In this document: piece after piece, positions 37,323 to 41,228 of the stretch
Position numbering within the stretch: position 1 is the stretch's first letter
Layout: each line of letters opens with the position of its first letter
Source of the DNA: Betaproteobacteria bacterium
GTDB lineage: Bacteria; Pseudomonadota; Gammaproteobacteria; Burkholderiales; Rhodocyclaceae
Reading direction: 5' to 3'
Length of the DNA: 41,228 nt
NCBI GenBank assembly: GCA_016208425.1
Contig: JACQYA010000002.1
Coordinates: 1-41,228 of the forward strand
Program-made: the position numbers and the translations under genes
Notes under the pieces: model-generated
Databases searched by the model: none
What the model saw: only the letters and a program-made list of their open reading frames with translations
What the model was told of the DNA's origin: nothing

Positions 37323-38981
37323 ATGCAACGCGAAGCGATGGAATACGATGTGCTGATCGTCGGCGGCGGCCCGGCCGGATTGTCGGCCGCGATCCGGCTA
37401 AAGCAACTGGCCGCCGAAAACTCCGCCGAAATCGGCGTCTGCCTGATCGAAAAGGCGTCCGAGATCGGCGGCCACATCCTTTCCGGCGCGGTGATAGACC
37501 CGAAGGCGCTGTCCGAGCTGCTGCCCGGCTGGCGTGAACTCGGCGCGCCGCTCGACGCGCCGGTGAGCGAAGACCGGTTTCTGATACTGACCGAAAGCGG
37601 CGGCATCCAGGTGCCCAACTGGCTGCTGCCGGGCTGCTTCCAGAACGGGGGCAACTACGTTATCAGCCTCGGCAATCTCTGCCGCTGGCTGGGGGAGCAG
37701 GCGGAAGCGCTCGGCGTCGAGATCTACCCCGGTTTCGCCGGCGCGGAAATCCTCTACGACGACAACGGCGCGGTGAAAGGCGTCGCCACCGGCGACATGG
37801 GGCTGCGCAAGGACGGCAGCCGGGGACCGGCGTACCAGCCGGGAATGGCGCTACTCGCCAAATACACGCTGTTCGCCGAAGGCTGTCGCGGCCATCTCGG
37901 CAAACAGATCGAGCGGGAATTCGATCTGCGCGACGGCGCCGACCCTCAGCTATACGGCCTCGGCATCAAAGAACTGTGGGAGATCGATCCGCGCAAGCAC
38001 CGGCCCGGCCTGGTCATCCATACCGGCGGCTGGCCGCTCGACGCGCACACCTACGGCGGCGGGTTCGTGTACCACATGGCCGGCAATCTCGTTGCGGCCG
38101 GTTTCGTCACCGGCCTCGGCTACAGCAACCCCTATCTGTCGCCCTACGAGGAGTTTCAGCGCTTCAAGACCCACCCGCGCATCCGGGAATTTCTCGAAGG
38201 CGGCAAACGCATCGCCTACGGAGCGCGCGCGATGACGGCGGGCGGCCTGCAATCGCTGCCGAAAGTCGTCTTCCCCGGCGGCGCGCTGATCGGCGACGAC
38301 GCCGGCTTTCTCAACGCCGCGCGCATCAAGGGTTCGCACGGCGCGATCAAGTCCGGCGCGCTGGCCGCCGAAGCCTGTTTCGCCGCCGTGCGCGGCGGCC
38401 GCAGCGGCGACGAACTGGCCGCCTACCCCGAAGCCTTCCGCCAAAGCTGGCTCTACGAAGAGCTATATAAGGCGCGCAACTTCAAGCCGTGGATGGCCGA
38501 GGGGCTGGTCGTCGGCGCCCTGATGTCCGGCGTCGACCAGACCGTCTTTCGCGGCAAAGCGCCGTGGACGCTGCACCACCGATCCGCCGACCACGCGAAG
38601 CTGAAACATGCCACCGATTGCCGGCCCATCGCATACCCGAAGCCGGACGGCGCGATCACCTTCGACCGCCTCTCCTCGGTATTTTTTTCCAACACCAACC
38701 ACGAAGAAGACCAACCCTGCCACCTGACGCTGAAAGATGCGTCGGTTCCTGTCGCGGTGAACCTCGCGCTCTACGACGCACCCGAGCAGCGTTATTGCCC
38801 GGCCGGCGTGTACGAGATCGTGCGCGGCGAGAATGGCGGCCTTCCCGGCGAAAACCCCCGATTGCAGATCAACGCGCAGAACTGCGTGCACTGCAAGACC
38901 TGCGACATCAAAGACCCGACACAAAACATCGGTTGGGTCGCGCCGCAAGGCGGCGAAGGGCCGAATTACCGGAATATGTAG
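37323..38981 (+). CDS. Electron-transfer flavoprotein-ubiquinone oxidoreductase
   Basis: Membrane-associated flavoprotein that passes electrons from electron-transfer flavoprotein, and so from acyl-CoA dehydrogenases, to ubiquinone. It has 552 residues. The FAD-binding motif is DVLIVGGGPAGLSAAIRL (GxGxxG at about 13-20), followed by GHILSGAVIDPKALSELLP and GGLQSLPKVVFPGGALIGDDAGF. The C-terminal 4Fe-4S domain has NCVHCKTCDIKDPTQNI plus the upstream cysteine in RYCPAGVYE, giving the four ligands. GGGGAGCAG precedes the ATG; a second ATG six codons in (MEYDVLIVGG) is also possible. It is divergent from the thioesterase and acetoacetate-CoA ligase genes. Confidence 0.97.
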   Translation: MQREAMEYDVLIVGGGPAGLSAAIRLKQLAAENSAEIGVCLIEKASEIGGHILSGAVIDPKALSELLPGWRELGAPLDAPVSEDRFLILTESGGIQVPNWLLPGCFQNGGNYVISLGNLCRWLGEQAEALGVEIYPGFAGAEILYDDNGAVKGVATGDMGLRKDGSRGPAYQPGMALLAKYTLFAEGCRGHLGKQIEREFDLRDGADPQLYGLGIKELWEIDPRKHRPGLVIHTGGWPLDAHTYGGGFVYHMAGNLVAAGFVTGLGYSNPYLSPYEEFQRFKTHPRIREFLEGGKRIAYGARAMTAGGLQSLPKVVFPGGALIGDDAGFLNAARIKGSHGAIKSGALAAEACFAAVRGGRSGDELAAYPEAFRQSWLYEELYKARNFKPWMAEGLVVGALMSGVDQTVFRGKAPWTLHHRSADHAKLKHATDCRPIAYPKPDGAITFDRLSSVFFSNTNHEEDQPCHLTLKDASVPVAVNLALYDAPEQRYCPAGVYEIVRGENGGLPGENPRLQINAQNCVHCKTCDIKDPTQNIGWVAPQGGEGPNYRNM

Positions 38982-39079
38982 CGCCGATGAATTAGCGCTC
39001 TGACTTGACGTCCCGCTCCTCGTGGACGCCCTATTTTAGCCTTGGCGCAGTCCGGCCAGAAAGGCTGTGCACGGGCGCC

Positions 39080-39094
39080 ATTATCCCGGATAAT
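39080..39094. promoter_or_regulatory. Perfect 15-bp palindrome upstream of the permease gene
   Basis: ATTATCC and GGATAAT flank a single C. It lies about 73 bases before the AI-2E-family permease start. The region also has TTGACG (39005-39010) with a badly spaced TATTTT (39032-39037), so the promoter is unclear. The dyad could bind a regulator, or be chance. Confidence 0.35.
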
Positions 39095-39166
39095 CGCTAT
39101 ACCGTGCGCGGAGCCTCATGGTATCCGCCGGATCCGACTCATCCACCCCGCCGGGCCAATATTACG

Positions 39167-40180
39167 ATGACACAGAGCAACAAACCCGCAGCACACGAAT
39201 ACGCAGCCTGGATTCTGGCCGTATCGGCCATCGTATTTGTTCTGAAATGGCACCTGCTGCCGGCGCTGATCGCCGGCCTGCTGGTTTATGAGCTGGTGCA
39301 CGCCCTCTCCCCGCTCTTTGGCAAGCACCTGTCGAACGGACGGGCGAAGGGGATGGCCGTCGCGCTGGTCGTGCTCTTCGTGCTCGGCGCGATCGCCGCC
39401 GCCGTATTCGGCCTGCTTGCCTTCATGCGGAGCGAAGGTGGCAGCTTGCCGGCGCTGCTCGCCAAAATGGCCGAGATTCTCGACGGTTCGCGCTCGGCGC
39501 TCCCCGAATGGCTGCGGGAAATGCTGCCGAACACGGCCGACAGCCTGCGCGAAGGCGCGACCCGCTGGCTGCGCGAGCATGCGGCCGAACTGCAACTGAT
39601 CGGCCAGGAAACCGGCCACATGCTGGCTCACGTGCTGATCGGGATGGTCATCGGCGGCATGGTTTCCGTGCGCGAAGCGTGTGCCGGAGGGAGCCGCAAG
39701 CCGCTGGCAGAGGCGCTGGCGGAACGGGTTTTCCGTATGGGGGAGGCTTTTCGGCGCGTCGTCTTCGCGCAGGTGCGCATCTCGGCGCTCAACACTTTGT
39801 TCACCGCGCTCTACCTGGCCGTCGCGCTGCCGCTGTTCGGCGTTCATCTGCCGCTGAGCAAAACGCTGGTCGTCGTCACCTTCATCGCCGGGTTGCTGCC
39901 GGTCATCGGCAACCTGATTTCGAACACGATCATTTTTGTCGTCAGTCTGGCCCACTCGCCGGGCGTGGCGATCTCGTCGCTGGCGTTTCTCGTCGTGATC
40001 CACAAGCTGGAGTACTTCCTCAACGCGCGTATCGTCGGCGCGCAAATCCGGGCCAAAGCCTGGGAGCTGCTCACCGCGATGCTGGTCATGGAAAGCGCGT
40101 TCGGCCTCGCCGGGCTGGTCGCGGCGCCGGTCTGCTACGCCTGGCTGAAAGACGAGCTGACGACGCGAGGACAAATCTGA
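39167..40180 (+). CDS. AI-2E family transporter (PerM/YdiK-like permease)
   Basis: An integral membrane protein of 337 residues in the AI-2E exporter-like family. It has two or three N-terminal membrane segments ([53 protein letters not shown]), a soluble part (about 85-130), then several C-terminal segments including [24 protein letters not shown], the family's conserved GLLPVIGN motif. I use the ATG at 39167 ([12 protein letters not shown]). The frame is open upstream to 39005, but that stretch is not hydrophobic or family-like. No clear ribosome site is present. What it transports is unknown; most members are not shown to move AI-2. The stop overlaps the next start (TGATG). Confidence 0.9.
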   Translation: MTQSNKPAAHEYAAWILAVSAIVFVLKWHLLPALIAGLLVYELVHALSPLFGKHLSNGRAKGMAVALVVLFVLGAIAAAVFGLLAFMRSEGGSLPALLAKMAEILDGSRSALPEWLREMLPNTADSLREGATRWLREHAAELQLIGQETGHMLAHVLIGMVIGGMVSVREACAGGSRKPLAEALAERVFRMGEAFRRVVFAQVRISALNTLFTALYLAVALPLFGVHLPLSKTLVVVTFIAGLLPVIGNLISNTIIFVVSLAHSPGVAISSLAFLVVIHKLEYFLNARIVGAQIRAKAWELLTAMLVMESAFGLAGLVAAPVCYAWLKDELTTRGQI

Positions 40181-40647
40181 TGCATATCTGGGTCGACGCC
40201 GACGCCTGCCCCAAGGTCATCAAGGATATCCTGTTCCGCGCCGCGACGCGGACGGGAACCCCGCTGACGCTGGTTGCCAACCAGATGCTCTATGTGCCGC
40301 CGTCGCCGATCATCCGCAGCGTGCAAGTGTCGGCCGGGTTCGACGTGGCCGACAACGAAATCGTCAAACGGCTGATGTCGGGCGATCTGGTCATCACCAG
40401 CGACCTGCCGCTGGCGGCCGAGGTGATCGAAAAAGGTGCCCACGCGCTGAGCCACAGGGGAGAATGGTATTCGGCGGCGAATATCCGGCCGCTGTTGAAC
40501 ATGCGCGACTTCATGGACAACCTGCGCGGCAGCGGCATCCAGACCGGTGGCCCGCCGCCGCTCGGGCAAAGCGAGCGACAGGCGTTCGGCAAGCATCTGG
40601 ACAGGTTTCTGGCAAGCTGCGCGCGGGCAGATCACCGAACCGGATAA
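40180..40647 (+). CDS. UPF0178 (YaiI/YqxD) family protein
   Basis: A 155-residue protein of the UPF0178/DUF188 family, which has a PIN-like nuclease fold. Signatures: [20 protein letters not shown] at the start with the acidic DADACP cluster, [26 protein letters not shown] and [22 protein letters not shown], then [17 protein letters not shown]. The acidic residues suggest metal binding, but an activity is not proved. It overlaps the permease stop by one base (TGATG), so the two are translationally coupled. Convergent with the chemotaxis receptor gene. Confidence 0.95.
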   Translation: MHIWVDADACPKVIKDILFRAATRTGTPLTLVANQMLYVPPSPIIRSVQVSAGFDVADNEIVKRLMSGDLVITSDLPLAAEVIEKGAHALSHRGEWYSAANIRPLLNMRDFMDNLRGSGIQTGGPPPLGQSERQAFGKHLDRFLASCARADHRTG

Positions 40648-40759
40648 CGGCATCAACCAACCGGTATCGCTGTCCGAACCCGACAAAATACGGTACGAGC
40701 GTTCCGGCCGCCGGATAAAACCCCACAGCCATTCGTGCCTTTGCCCGGGTGATACCGGA

Positions 40760-41228
40760 TCAGAACTCCGCCCATTCGTCTTCTTCACCGCCCGCTTGCG
40801 GGGCCGGCAACTCCTTGATTTGCCGGCGTGGCGCGGAAATTGCCCGCAACGGCGGCGCCGGTATCTGCTTCGGTGCTGCCAGCGGCAAAGCCACCTCCGT
40901 AACGGCGCCCGACAGCTTGAAACTCCCGACCGCCCGCATTAATACCTGCGCCTGTTCTTCCATGCTCTCGGCCGCCGCCGCCGCCTGTTCGACCAGAGCG
41001 GCGTTCTGCTGCGTCACCTCGTCCATCTGGCTCACCGCCAGGCTGAGCTGCTCGATGCCGGCGCTCTGCTCGCGGCTGGCCCCGGAAATGTCGGCCATGA
41101 TGCGGGCGACGCCCTTGATGCTGGACACCACCTGCTCCATCGTCCGCCCGGCCTCTTCGACCTGCTTGTTGCCGCCCTCGACCTTGTCCACGGAGTCGGA
41201 GATCAGCTCCTTGATCTCCTTGGCCGCC
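40760..41228 (-). CDS. Methyl-accepting chemotaxis protein, C-terminal part (5' end cut by window)
   Basis: The frame is open at the right edge, and 155 residues are visible. They are the descending arm of the cytoplasmic signalling coiled coil: EIKELISDSVDKVEGG, IMADISGASREQSAGIEQLSLAVSQMDEVTQQNAALVEQ and AAAAAESMEEQAQVLMRAVGSF, the expected order after the hairpin tip, which lies outside the window. Conserved Glu/Gln sites for methylation occur in this arm. A flexible Pro/Ala-rich tail (about the last 45 residues) ends in EDEWAEF, whose EWAEF fits the xWxxF/Y pentapeptide that tethers CheR and CheB in high-abundance receptors. No ligand-binding domain is visible. It is convergent with the UPF0178 gene, 112 bases apart, with no clear terminator between. 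Confidence 0.93.
   Translation of the reverse strand, partial: AAKEIKELISDSVDKVEGGNKQVEEAGRTMEQVVSSIKGVARIMADISGASREQSAGIEQLSLAVSQMDEVTQQNAALVEQAAAAAESMEEQAQVLMRAVGSFKLSGAVTEVALPLAAPKQIPAPPLRAISAPRRQIKELPAPQAGGEEDEWAEF

Noticed and set aside
39005-39166. 54-codon N-terminal extension of the AI-2E-family permease
   Set aside because: It is not hydrophobic, not family-like, and covers the palindrome and the likely promoter region.
40658-40760. Inverted repeat CCGGTATC / GATACCGG between the UPF0178 and receptor genes
   Set aside because: The arms are about 80 bases apart with no T-run, so a terminator is unlikely. An 8-bp match at that distance can be chance.

Overview
This window most likely comes from the chromosome of a GC-rich betaproteobacterium, probably of the Rhodocyclales type. 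That is an inference from gene order and protein style. The block lepA-lepB-DUF4845-rnc-era-recO-pdxJ-acpS-nagZ has the betaproteobacterial arrangement. The DUF1015, DUF748 and DUF1631 proteins, the long single-chain PurL, the betaproteobacterial-style ETF-quinone oxidoreductase and the abundance of signalling genes agree. I see no rRNA, tRNA, CRISPR array or intact mobile element.

Layout. 1-2.5 kb (minus strand): a TRAP-type solute-binding protein cut by the window edge, and a DUF1015 protein. A short relic of a phage-type integrase N-terminus lies directly upstream of DUF1015. 2.76-10.18 kb (plus strand): a tightly packed housekeeping operon covering translation factor EF4, signal peptidase, RNase III, Era, RecO, pyridoxal phosphate synthesis, holo-ACP synthase and NagZ, with several 4-base ATGA overlaps. 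10.18-10.39 kb: an AT-rich gap between convergent genes that carries a 28-bp sequence resembling a XerC/XerD dif site. 10.4-18.4 kb: a giant AsmA-like DUF748 envelope protein, a secreted S41 peptidase with a duplicated N-terminal domain, and a DUF1631 protein.

18.6-22.9 kb (minus strand): a response regulator with an HD-GYP (cyclic-di-GMP phosphodiesterase) output, followed by a hybrid histidine kinase carrying receiver and HPt modules. Together they look like a complete multistep phosphorelay. 23.0-25.1 kb (plus strand): ispZ/yciB, a YciI-like protein, a BolA-like protein that starts with GTG, and a periplasmic parvulin isomerase ending at a strong terminator. 25.1-27.2 kb (minus strand): a secreted protein of unknown function with clan GH-A-like glutamate motifs and a fibronectin III tail. 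27.4-31.4 kb: purL, preceded by a 370-base gap with a nested inverted repeat.

31.7-37.2 kb (minus strand): a conserved hypothetical protein, a DsbA/FrnE-type oxidoreductase, a second HD-GYP protein, acetoacetate-CoA ligase and an acyl-CoA thioesterase. Divergent from these is an ETF-ubiquinone oxidoreductase (37.3-39.0 kb), suggesting a local theme of acyl-CoA and storage-lipid oxidation. 39.2-40.6 kb: an AI-2E-family permease and a UPF0178 protein. The right edge cuts a chemotaxis receptor whose C-terminus ends in a CheR/CheB-type docking pentapeptide.

Most of the window is ordinary core genome. The most interesting points are the dif-like site between convergent genes with a change in main gene direction around it, the integrase relic, the unclassified GH-A-like secreted protein, the HD-GYP phosphorelay pair, and the nested inverted repeat upstream of purL.
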